From an uncultured Ruminococcus sp. (GTDB lineage Bacteria > Bacillota > Clostridia > Oscillospirales > Acutalibacteraceae), in contig CACYDY010000252.1 in the NCBI GenBank assembly GCA_902773245.1, positions 1-5,699 on the forward strand: DNA of 5,699 nucleotides, in the 5' to 3' direction. Shown piece by piece: positions 1-5,495 of the stretch (positions are counted from its first letter, which is position 1; each line of letters starts with the position of its first letter). Made by a program: the position numbers and the translations under genes. Below the pieces are notes generated by a model. That model searched no databases. It saw only the letters and a list, made by a program, of their open reading frames with translations, and was not told the DNA's origin.

Positions 1-350
1 ACGGAGAAGCCCGAAATTACAAGCTCATTGTTTACGTCGACTCTCGGTGAAGTTTGGGGAATGTTGTTTCTGAAAAACGTCAGCGAATTGGGAACATATG
101 TCAGCGGCACAAGCTGACCGTTAGGCATCTCATATGCGCCGAGATCGTCGGTTAGCGTAAGACCGCTGAGTTCCGTATTGCCCGAGTTGATAATGTTGAC
201 GATATACGTTATCACATCGTTCTGGGTGTAAATATCATTGACAGCAGTCTTGTTGATGGAGAGAACGTCCTGAATTTCTCCTACGGCAAGATTTGATACT
301 GTAACGACATTGTTATAGGTTAGCTGCGCCTGGTTCGTAAATTGTGCCAT
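1..350 (-). CDS. DUF11-like repeat-domain protein, 5' part only
   Basis: The gene starts at ATG 350-348 and stays open to the left edge, giving 116 complete codons with no stop. It has a good ribosome binding site, GAAAGGA at 365-359, 8 nt before the ATG. The product begins MAQFTNQAQLTYNN and, from about residue 27, reads like a DUF11/TIGR01451 beta-sandwich repeat: an NKTAVNDIYTQNDVITY stretch, then NSGNTELSGLTLTDDLG, then PLTYVPNSLTFF. From memory of the family, Clostridia encode proteins with this MA-x-FTNQA-type N-terminus, usually annotated only as DUF11 domain-containing. DUF11 repeats are generally found in surface or secreted proteins, yet no signal peptide or hydrophobic N-terminal segment is visible here. 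The function is unknown; a structural surface role is inference. It is transcribed divergently from the CapA-like gene. Family assignment is fairly secure; total length and number of repeats cannot be known. Confidence 0.82.
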   Translation of the reverse strand, partial: MAQFTNQAQLTYNNVVTVSNLAVGEIQDVLSINKTAVNDIYTQNDVITYIVNIINSGNTELSGLTLTDDLGAYEMPNGQLVPLTYVPNSLTFFRNNIPQTSPRVDVNNELVISGFS

Positions 351-358
351 ACAATTCG

Positions 359-365
359 TCCTTTC
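359..365 (-). promoter_or_regulatory. Ribosome binding site of the DUF11 gene
   Basis: On the minus strand this reads GAAAGGA, 8 nt before the ATG at 350. It fixes the start of a protein that surprisingly lacks a signal peptide. Confidence 0.75.
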
Positions 366-376
366 AAAGTTTAGTG

Positions 377-410
377 ATGAGCGGCAAGGGGATCATAAGC
401 TTCCGCTCAT
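377..410 (-). other. Stem-loop at the 5' end of the DUF11 transcript
   Basis: ATGAGCGG (377-384) and CCGCTCAT (403-410) are a perfect 8-bp inverted repeat. Past a bulged C385 the stem continues for 3 bp (AAG 386-388 with CTT 400-402), leaving an 11-nt loop. With the predicted minus-strand -10 box at 420-415, transcription would start at about 408-410, so the hairpin would sit at the very 5' end of the DUF11 mRNA, where such structures can protect against decay. Read on the plus strand, the same stem is followed by TTTTATTAT and would resemble a terminator, but no plus-strand gene precedes it in the window. A palindromic operator is a third possibility. Confidence 0.55.
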
Positions 411-414
411 TTTT

Positions 415-444
415 ATTATATGTTGGAGGAGTGATTTTTGTTAA
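415..444 (-). promoter_or_regulatory. Promoter of the DUF11 gene
   Basis: On the minus strand there is a -35 box TTAACA (444-439), an 18-bp spacer and a perfect -10 box TATAAT (420-415). The predicted start is near 408, giving a leader of about 58 nt that begins with the stem-loop. The -35 differs from consensus at one base. Confidence 0.65.
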
Positions 445-490
445 CAGGTGACAGCTTTAATTTTTAAGTGTTACAATGCTTTAAAAAATG

Positions 491-520
491 TTGACGGGTA
501 AATAATGTTTGTGTTATTAT
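491..520 (+). promoter_or_regulatory. Promoter of the CapA-like gene
   Basis: The -35 box is TTGACG (491-496). After 18 bp comes the -10 box TATTAT (515-520), preceded by TG at 512-513 as an extended -10 motif. The start is expected near 527, giving a leader of about 80 nt. Its -35 lies 46 bp from the -35 of the divergent DUF11 promoter, so a regulator bound between them could affect both genes. Confidence 0.7.
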
Positions 521-593
521 AACTATTAGTTTTATTATTAAAATAATCTTGTTTGCAATTTAAGCTGCGGACAACAATTACCAACAAATGTTT

Positions 594-598
594 GGAGG
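594..598 (+). promoter_or_regulatory. Ribosome binding site that sets the CapA-like start
   Basis: GGAGG lies 8 nt before ATG 607. This selects that ATG over the in-frame TTG at 553, which has no Shine-Dalgarno sequence and would put 18 residues in front of the lipoprotein signal. Confidence 0.85.
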
Positions 599-606
599 TT
601 AGTGTA

Positions 607-1872
607 ATGAGAGTTCACTCGGCTAAAGCTATATTATCAATTATTCTTGTCGGTTCGCTTATGATAATGAGCGGCTGTTCAAATAATCAGAACTCCGAGG
701 AGAAAAAAGAATCCCCCGACAACGGCGAGATCATCTTTGAGCTTGATTCAAACGACAGCGAGAAGCCTGCCCAAAACAGCAAGGCTGCCCAAAACGGCGA
801 AGCCTCGCTTCGAATGTCTTTTGCAGGCGATTACATAATTTATGATTCAAACTATAACTATGCAAACAGCTTGGCAGGCGGCAGCGGATATGACTTCAAG
901 CCTATGGTCAGAAATCTGCGGCAGTTCACAAAAGACTGCGATTTAAATTACTATAATCAGGAAACCATTCTTGGAGGAACTCAGCTGGGACTGTCGAGCT
1001 ATCCGTGCTTCAACAGTCCACAGGAAGCAGGCGACGCAATGATAGATCTGGGATACAATCTTGTGTCAACCGCAACAAACCACACCATGGACGCAGGCGA
1101 AGAGGGCATACTCTCGTCTTACAAATACTGGAAAAGCAAAGATAACGTTTTCATGACGGGAACGTTTGACAGTCGTGAAGCCCGTGATGAGGTTCATGTT
1201 CTCGAATGCAACGGAATAACATATAGTATGTTAAACTATACCTACGGTACAAACGGAATACCCGTTCCCGAGGGCAAGGAATACCTGGTGAATGTGTGGC
1301 CGTGCGAATTTACCGACCCGCAAACCGACGAAGCCTACAATGAATACAAAAAGCAAGTCAAAAAGGATATCGACGCTGTCAGAGATAAGGTTGATTTTTT
1401 GATAGTTTGTATGCACGCAGGCGTAGAATATTCACCCGACGAGAGCGATTATCAGGACGATATGGCGAAATTTCTCGCAGATAACGGCGTAAATCTTGTT
1501 ATCGGAACTCACCCTCACGTGATCGAGCCTGCCGAATATATCGGCGACACGCTTGTTTACTATTCAATGGGAAATCTTTACTGCGCCCAGATGTCCGACG
1601 AGTATTACAACAAGGTGACAAGCATTCTTGCAACGGTTACAGTCAGAAAAACCGTCGAAAACGGAGAAACCAAGATCGTGTTCGACGACTTGAAAAACGA
1701 GCTTATGTTTTGTTATTACAACCAAGCGACGTGGACAGATTATTGTGTAGTTCCGTTCAGTTCGCCCGAAATAAAAAATTTTCTGCCCGAGTATAAAGAG
1801 GTTTACGAACACTACAAAGGAATTTTTCAGAAAAAAGATTCATCGCTGACCGTGGCGGAATGCGCAAAATAA
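607..1872 (+). CDS. CapA/PgsA-like metallophosphatase-fold lipoprotein
   Basis: This 421-residue protein belongs to the CapA family (PGA_cap), which adopts a calcineurin-like metallophosphatase fold. It is named after the poly-gamma-glutamate capsule protein CapA/PgsA, although most family members have unknown substrates. Residues 1-24 form a lipoprotein signal: a basic start, a hydrophobic stretch and MSGC with the lipidated Cys24. Met at -3 is slightly atypical. An acidic, Asn/Ser-rich linker to about residue 65 follows. The catalytic-domain motifs are in order: FAGD (Asp75), NHTMDAG (158-164), HAGVEY (270-275), GTHPHV (300-305) and YSMGNL (319-324). All expected metal ligands appear present, so it is probably active outside the membrane. 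No capB, capC or capE partner is visible and the gene has its own promoter and terminator, so capsule synthesis should not be assumed. Family call secure; function uncertain. Confidence 0.93.
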   Translation: MRVHSAKAILSIILVGSLMIMSGCSNNQNSEEKKESPDNGEIIFELDSNDSEKPAQNSKAAQNGEASLRMSFAGDYIIYDSNYNYANSLAGGSGYDFKPMVRNLRQFTKDCDLNYYNQETILGGTQLGLSSYPCFNSPQEAGDAMIDLGYNLVSTATNHTMDAGEEGILSSYKYWKSKDNVFMTGTFDSREARDEVHVLECNGITYSMLNYTYGTNGIPVPEGKEYLVNVWPCEFTDPQTDEAYNEYKKQVKKDIDAVRDKVDFLIVCMHAGVEYSPDESDYQDDMAKFLADNGVNLVIGTHPHVIEPAEYIGDTLVYYSMGNLYCAQMSDEYYNKVTSILATVTVRKTVENGETKIVFDDLKNELMFCYYNQATWTDYCVVPFSSPEIKNFLPEYKEVYEHYKGIFQKKDSSLTVAECAK

Positions 1873-1878
1873 AACGAG

Positions 1879-1909
1879 AAAAGGACGTTTTTAAAAAGAA
1901 CGTCCTTTT
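1879..1909. terminator. Bidirectional terminator between the convergent genes
   Basis: AAAAGGACGTT (1879-1889) pairs perfectly with AACGTCCTTTT (1899-1909), an 11-bp stem that can extend by a G-U and two A-U pairs into a short A loop. A T run ends the stem on the plus strand (1906-1910), and the A run at 1879-1882 becomes a T run on the minus strand. It lies 6 nt after the CapA-like stop and 24 nt after the deacetylase stop, so it can serve both genes. Confidence 0.9.
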
Positions 1910-1933
1910 TGTTGGCAGTATTATGCGGGTCGG

Positions 1934-3100
1934 TCAGTAGATCAGCCGCTTTTTTTCGGTGTCGGTGGATTGCGGTATTATCGGGATAGAGTCGCTGTCG
2001 GTATCGGTGGATTGCGGCTTTTCTTCTTTGGAAGAGCTTTCGTAATAGAACGAACCTGCGGCAGAGCTTGAAGCCTGAGCGGCTTTTTTCTGTTCTATTT
2101 CTTTCAGGTATTGTTCGGCATATGGAGAATTTGTTTCAAAAACGGCATACTGTGAGCTGTGCGATTTGCCCTTTTCGATTTCGTAGCCGTATCGTGTGAG
2201 CAGGTCGTTAACGGTTACAAACACGAAGCCCTGCTGCTGCAGCTCGTCGATCGCCGCCAGAGCGCCGTCAACGCTTGTGCTGTAAATGTCGTGCAGAAGT
2301 ATAATATCTCCGTCATGGCACTGTGAAACTATCGTATTTTTTATGGACTCGGCATCTCTGTTGTTCCAGTCCATCGAGTCAACCGACCACAGCGTTATGG
2401 TTTTGTTGATAAGCTGGTTGGTGGCGTCGCTGCAAGAACCGTAGGGCGGTCTGAATGCGGTGGACGTCTGACCGCAGGCGTCATAGATAGCCTTGTCGGT
2501 TTTGGAGATCTGATCGTTCATCTCGTCGGTTGAAACAGACGTGATGTCGGTGTGGTTGTAGGTATGGTTGCCAAGCTGATGACCGCCGCCGACCATCATT
2601 GGGAGAACCTCGGGATATTTCTCTACGCAGCTTCCGACCATAAAAAACGTAGCCTTTGCGCCGCGGGAGTTAAGCCCTTCGATCAATCTTTGGGTGTACT
2701 CTCCGGGGCCGTCGTCAAACGTTATGGCAACTGCCTTTTTGCCGTTTAATTTGTCGCCGTTGATAATGAGCTTTCCGTCTGCGTCAAAGCTTTCTTTTTC
2801 GGCGAGGTCGGAAGAGCTTGACGAGGTTTGGGGATCGGAGGACTGCACGGAGCTGTTCGGATCGGTGTTCGAGTCGGGGGATTGAGAATCGGCTGATTGA
2901 TTGTAGGCTGCAAGGGAGTCGGAATCGGTATCGGAAGCGGACTTTCCGCCGTGGATCGCAGATGAAATTCCGTTCACAGCCAAGGTGATCAAATAGATCA
3001 GCAGCAATAGTATAATACCTGCAGCGATCAACATTTTTGCGCGGTATTTGTACCCTTTGATTTGCAGAAATTCAGGTCTGTTCTGATCATTTTCCGTCAA
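1934..3100 (-). CDS. Membrane-anchored polysaccharide deacetylase (NodB domain)
   Basis: This 388-residue carbohydrate esterase family 4 enzyme removes acetyl groups from N-acetylated sugars, typically peptidoglycan GlcNAc or MurNAc. A basic N-terminus is followed by one membrane segment (about 23-42), with the rest probably outside. A Ser/Asp-rich linker runs to about residue 105, then the NodB domain: TFDDGP (127-132; Asp129 the likely base, Asp130 a metal ligand), HTYNH (179-183; metal ligands His179 and His183), RPPYG (217-221), DSMDW (241-245) and LLHD (His270). The full set predicts an active metal-dependent enzyme. The tail is low-complexity, with PQSTDT at 362-367 and 376-381. TTG 3100-3098 is preferred as start because GAGGTG (3115-3110) is 9 nt upstream; the longer frame from GTG 3112 would overlap its own ribosome binding site. 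The exact substrate is unknown. It has its own promoter and a shared terminator. Confidence 0.94.
   Translation of the reverse strand: MTENDQNRPEFLQIKGYKYRAKMLIAAGIILLLLIYLITLAVNGISSAIHGGKSASDTDSDSLAAYNQSADSQSPDSNTDPNSSVQSSDPQTSSSSSDLAEKESFDADGKLIINGDKLNGKKAVAITFDDGPGEYTQRLIEGLNSRGAKATFFMVGSCVEKYPEVLPMMVGGGHQLGNHTYNHTDITSVSTDEMNDQISKTDKAIYDACGQTSTAFRPPYGSCSDATNQLINKTITLWSVDSMDWNNRDAESIKNTIVSQCHDGDIILLHDIYSTSVDGALAAIDELQQQGFVFVTVNDLLTRYGYEIEKGKSHSSQYAVFETNSPYAEQYLKEIEQKKAAQASSSAAGSFYYESSSKEEKPQSTDTDSDSIPIIPQSTDTEKKRLIY
1956..2017 (-). repeat. Short direct repeat in the deacetylase tail
   Basis: Two 20-bp copies, 1956-1975 and 1998-2017, match at 19 of 20 positions with a 42-bp period. They encode PQSTDT twice, 14 residues apart. 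The period is a multiple of three, so the frame is kept. This resembles in-frame repeat duplication in an unstructured tail. Confidence 0.75.
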
Positions 3101-3109
3101 AATATTATA

Positions 3110-3118
3110 CACCTCTTT
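3110..3118 (-). promoter_or_regulatory. Ribosome binding site deciding a TTG start for the deacetylase
   Basis: On the minus strand this reads AAAGAGGTG. Its GAGGTG part ends 9 nt before TTG 3100. The in-frame GTG inside this motif cannot be the start, since it would have no ribosome binding site of its own. Confidence 0.7.
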
Positions 3119-3149
3119 GAAAATATAAATTTTAGTTAAAGCTAATTAA

Positions 3150-3178
3150 ATTATACCTATTTTATAAAAATATGTCAA
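3150..3178 (-). promoter_or_regulatory. Consensus promoter of the deacetylase gene
   Basis: TTGACA (3178-3173), a 17-bp spacer and TATAAT (3155-3150) match the housekeeping sigma consensus perfectly. The start would be near 3143, giving a leader of about 43 nt. It implies strong, separate expression, independent of the mutase gene upstream. Confidence 0.9.
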
Positions 3179-3230
3179 CCTGTTTTGAGAAAAGACGAAT
3201 TTTTCCATATAAATTATAAATAATTATCAA

Positions 3231-3261
3231 ACAAAAGGGGACACATTGTAACAGTGTCCCC
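3231..3261 (-). terminator. Terminator of the mutase gene
   Basis: GGGGACAC (3237-3244) pairs with GTGTCCCC (3254-3261), an 8-bp GC-rich stem with a 9-nt loop. On the minus strand it is followed by TTTTGTTTGA. It starts 17 nt after the mutase stop and lies before the deacetylase promoter, separating the two units. Confidence 0.88.
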
Positions 3262-3278
3262 AAAAAAATCATATATTA

Positions 3279-5039
3279 TCAATTTTCGCCGTCGTTTTTA
3301 TCTTCATCGTCCTTTGGGAAGAACAGCTCTGAATTTTTAACGTAGTCGATCAGACCCTTGGTAACTCTTTCGGCGTCCTGCTGATCTGTGCCGACGCCCG
3401 TGAAGTATATCTTGATCTTAGGCTCTGTGCCGGAAGGTCTTACGATAACAGCGTTGCCGCCCGAAAGCGAATAGGAAAGAACGTTTGATTTCGGAAGCTT
3501 GATCTCGTTGGTCTCGCCTGTTGTGAAATCCTTTTCAAATGAAAGCAGATAGTCTGCGTGCTTGACAATATCATATCCTGCGATTTCTTTCATGTCGGAA
3601 TTTCTCAAGCCGTCCATAATTCGCTTCATTTTCTGCATACCCGAAGCGCCCTCAAATTCGAAGCTGAGAGTGATATTCTTGTAGTAGCCGTACTCCTTGT
3701 AGAGCCCCTCGAGAACGTCAACGAGAGATTTGCCCTTCTTTTTGTAGTAGGCTGCCATTTCGCAGATGAGCATTGACGCTACGACTGCGTCTTTGTCACG
3801 CACATATGTGCCCGCAAGATAACCGTAGCTTTCCTCGAATCCGAACACATACCGATACTCCTCGTTCTTCTGTTCAAGTCCGAGTATCTGTTCGCCGATG
3901 TATTTGAAACCTGTGAGAACGTTTCTCAGCTCACAGCCGTATTTCTTTGCAAGTCTTTCGATAAGAACGCTCGTAACAACGGTTTTCACCATGATCGGGT
4001 TCTCGGGGAGTGTTCCGAGAGCTTTTCTGTTCGAGAGTATGTAATCTGTGAGCATAATGCCCGTTTCGTTGCCGCTTACAAGTCTGTAGCCGTCGCCGTC
4101 GGGAATTGCAATGCCGACTCTGTCGCTGTCGGGATCGGTAGCAAGAAGAACGTCGGGCTTAACCTCTGCGCAAAGCTTCAGACCCTCTTCCAAAGCCTCT
4201 TTGATCTCGGGGTTCGGATACGGGCAAGTCGGGAAGTTGCCGTCGGGCTGTTCCTGAGATTTTACGATATGAACGTCCTTGACGCCTATTCTGTCGAGAA
4301 TTTTTCTTACGAGCTTGTTTCCTGCGCCGTTGAGCGGAGTGTAAACGACTTTAAGCCCCGAACCCTCGCAGATACCCTTGTTAACGGACTGCTCCTCGAC
4401 CTTTGAAAGATATGACTCATAAAACTCGTCGCCGATATACTCGATCGTTCCGTCAGCCAAAGCCTTGTCAAAATCAACAAGCTTTACGTCGTTAAAGCAG
4501 TCGAGCTTTGAGATCTCGCCGTAAACGTCAGCCGCAGCTTTGTCTGTCATCTGACAGCCGTCGTAGCCGTAGCATTTGTAGCCGTTATACTTTGAGGGGT
4601 TATGGCTTGCGGTAACCATGATTCCTGCGTGGCTTTTGAAGTATCTGACCGCATAGGAAACCACAGGCGTAGGCTGAAGCTCCGCAGAAAGATAAACCTT
4701 TATTCCGTTGGCAGCGAGAACTCTTGCAGCCTCGTTTGCAAAAAGTGTTGATTTGATTCTTGAGTCATAAGAGATCGACACCGATGAGTTTTCATAATTA
4801 TTAAGCAGATAATTTGCCAGTCCCTGTGTAGCCACTCTTACGTTGTATATATTCATTCTGTTAGTTCCTGCTCCGATAACGCCTCTAAGACCCGCAGTAC
4901 CAAACTCGAGAGATCTGTAGAAACGATCGTAGATTGCTTTCTCGTCGTTTTTGATCTCTTTCAATTCGTCAATAAGACTGCTGTCATCGGATGCATTTTC
5001 AAGCCATTTGTTATACAACTGCTGAATTTTCAACTCCAT
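3279..5039 (-). CDS. pgcA: Phosphoglucomutase/phosphomannomutase (alpha-D-phosphohexomutase)
   Basis: This 586-residue cytoplasmic enzyme interconverts hexose 6-phosphate and hexose 1-phosphate, supplying glucose-1-phosphate and/or mannose-1-phosphate for nucleotide sugars, wall glycans and glycogen. All four superfamily loops are present: TASHNP (143-148, with phosphoserine Ser145), the Mg-binding DPDSDR (302-307), the sugar-binding GFEESYG (400-406) and the phosphate-binding RPSGTEPK (534-541). Length and the GFEESYG form resemble Bacillus PgcA, hence the symbol; choosing between glucose and mannose needs biochemistry. The tail ends in a short acidic stretch (DDEDKNDGEN). The start is ATG 5039, with AAGGAG (5053-5048) 8 nt upstream; an in-frame GTG at 5045 is only 2 nt from that site. 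The gene stands alone between its own promoter and terminator. A possible leader-peptide frame overlaps its first codons. Confidence 0.96.
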   Translation of the reverse strand: MELKIQQLYNKWLENASDDSSLIDELKEIKNDEKAIYDRFYRSLEFGTAGLRGVIGAGTNRMNIYNVRVATQGLANYLLNNYENSSVSISYDSRIKSTLFANEAARVLAANGIKVYLSAELQPTPVVSYAVRYFKSHAGIMVTASHNPSKYNGYKCYGYDGCQMTDKAAADVYGEISKLDCFNDVKLVDFDKALADGTIEYIGDEFYESYLSKVEEQSVNKGICEGSGLKVVYTPLNGAGNKLVRKILDRIGVKDVHIVKSQEQPDGNFPTCPYPNPEIKEALEEGLKLCAEVKPDVLLATDPDSDRVGIAIPDGDGYRLVSGNETGIMLTDYILSNRKALGTLPENPIMVKTVVTSVLIERLAKKYGCELRNVLTGFKYIGEQILGLEQKNEEYRYVFGFEESYGYLAGTYVRDKDAVVASMLICEMAAYYKKKGKSLVDVLEGLYKEYGYYKNITLSFEFEGASGMQKMKRIMDGLRNSDMKEIAGYDIVKHADYLLSFEKDFTTGETNEIKLPKSNVLSYSLSGGNAVIVRPSGTEPKIKIYFTGVGTDQQDAERVTKGLIDYVKNSELFFPKDDEDKNDGEN

Positions 5040-5143
5040 AAACACATCTCCTTAATTATGTAAATGATACTGTACGCCAAAAGCCGTTTTGCAAAAATAG
5101 TCCACAGAAACGGAATTTCACACACAAGCGGCGAATACAGCAT
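5030..5143 (-). CDS. Possible leader peptide overlapping the mutase start
   Basis: An ATG at 5143-5141 opens a 37-codon frame ending at TGA 5032-5030. It runs through the mutase leader, contains the mutase ribosome binding site, and overlaps the first 10 nt of the mutase gene in a different frame. A Shine-Dalgarno-like AAGGGG (5152-5147) precedes the ATG with a short 3-nt gap. The peptide is hydrophobic and aromatic (it includes CEIPFLWTIFAKRLLAYS and IIYIIKEM), so it could be a small membrane peptide or only a coupling device. A frame this short can easily arise by chance, and no homologue is known to me. Treat it as a hypothesis. Confidence 0.25.
   Translation of the reverse strand: MLYSPLVCEIPFLWTIFAKRLLAYSIIYIIKEMCLWS
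5048..5053 (-). promoter_or_regulatory. Ribosome binding site that sets the mutase start
   Basis: AAGGAG on the minus strand ends 8 nt before ATG 5039. The in-frame GTG at 5045 is too close, and the ATG at 5047-5045 belongs to the upstream frame, not to the mutase. Confidence 0.85.
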
Positions 5144-5213
5144 AGTCCCCTTAAAGCGGGAACTCCGATTGCTGATAATTCCCGGGGGTAAACACGACAA
5201 ACCCACTGCCGTA
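5054..5213 (-). ncRNA. Structured leader of the mutase mRNA
   Basis: From the predicted start near 5213 there are about 170 nt before the mutase ATG. Two stem-loops are visible. The first pairs 5157-5162 with 5179-5184 (CGGGAA/TTCCCG) and can stack on CCCC/GGGG pairs (5147-5150 with 5185-5188) across a 6-nt bulge. The second pairs 5084-5089 with 5108-5113 (CCGTTT/AAACGG). The outer stem would mask the Shine-Dalgarno of the possible leader peptide. No known riboswitch class is recognised and no terminator-like T run is seen, so any control would more likely act on translation. Confidence 0.35.
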
Positions 5214-5219
5214 CTATAT

Positions 5220-5248
5220 ACTATAGCACAAATTCGGAAATTTTACAA
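5220..5248 (-). promoter_or_regulatory. Promoter of the mutase gene
   Basis: On the minus strand there is a -35 box TTGTAA (5248-5243), a 17-bp spacer and -10 box TATAGT (5225-5220) with an extended TGC just before it. A second TATAGT follows at 5218-5213, 7 bp on, so starts near 5213 and 5206 are both possible. Confidence 0.7.
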
Positions 5249-5300
5249 TTAATTTGCGGAATTTTTTAAAAAAATGTCGGTTCGTTAGTCTTTCAAAGAA

Positions 5301-5325
5301 TTATCAACAACAGGTATTATACACA
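5301..5325 (+). promoter_or_regulatory. Two DnaA-box-like sites
   Basis: TTATACACA (5317-5325) fits the DnaA-box consensus TTATNCACA exactly. TTATCAACA (5301-5309) differs from TTATCCACA by one base. Both point the same way, 16 bp apart, in the A/T-rich middle of the divergent intergenic region. No dnaA or dnaN gene is visible, so a replication origin is not claimed. They could bind DnaA as a regulator or be chance. Confidence 0.3.
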
Positions 5326-5370
5326 TAAATGGTTCATTTTGTTACAAATAAAAATAAAAAGTTTTATCTA

Positions 5371-5400
5371 TTGAACAACTCTTTTTTCGGCAGATAAAAT
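5371..5400 (+). promoter_or_regulatory. Possible upstream promoter, plus strand
   Basis: TTGAAC (5371-5376) lies 18 bp before TAAAAT (5395-5400). It is weaker than the downstream candidate and would give a leader of almost 190 nt. An 8-bp inverted repeat, TTTTATCT (5362-5369) and AGATAAAA (5392-5399), brackets it. Confidence 0.3.
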
Positions 5401-5458
5401 ATGGTTGTGCAAAATGCAGAATTTTATAATTCAAAAAAAATCGCCGTTAAATTAATTG

Positions 5459-5495
5459 AAAAACACAAAATAACACTTGTAAAATTTGTGTTTTT
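5459..5495. repeat. Perfect 11-bp inverted repeat over the right-end promoter
   Basis: AAAAACACAAA (5459-5469) and TTTGTGTTTTT (5485-5495) are perfect complements separated by 15 nt. The pair brackets the -35 box of the promoter for the right-end gene, where an operator would be expected. Low GC content makes a stable RNA hairpin unlikely, and A/T bias makes chance possible. Confidence 0.4.

Noticed and set aside
425..467. GGAGG at 425-429 with a tiny frame from TTG 438 to a stop at 467
   Set aside because: Only nine codons long and upstream of the CapA-like promoter; most likely chance in the divergent region.
553..606. In-frame TTG start giving the CapA-like protein 18 more residues
   Set aside because: No Shine-Dalgarno precedes it, and the extension would spoil the lipoprotein signal; GGAGG points to ATG 607.
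1231..1812. Minus-strand open frames inside the CapA-like gene
   Set aside because: They are shadows of a gene whose family motifs are clear in the plus-strand frame, and they have no ribosome binding sites.
2552..2885. Plus-strand open frames inside the deacetylase gene
   Set aside because: They overlap the conserved NodB motifs on the other strand and show no start signals.
3558..3776. Plus-strand open frame inside the mutase gene
   Set aside because: It is antisense to conserved mutase sequence and has no start signal.
5098..5106. TAGTCCACA as a third DnaA box
   Set aside because: It has two mismatches to the consensus and lies inside the mutase leader.
5064..5252. A 62-codon plus-strand open frame opposite the mutase leader
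   Set aside because: It has no ribosome binding site, lies antisense to the predicted mutase leader and promoter, and gives no recognisable protein.
5261..5275. T-run/A-run symmetry resembling a terminator
   Set aside because: There is no GC-containing stem; this is plain A/T-rich DNA upstream of the mutase promoter.
5281..5460. Possible chromosomal origin of replication, given A/T richness and DnaA-like boxes
   Set aside because: Only two boxes are present and no dnaA, dnaN, recF or rpmH gene is visible, so the evidence falls short.
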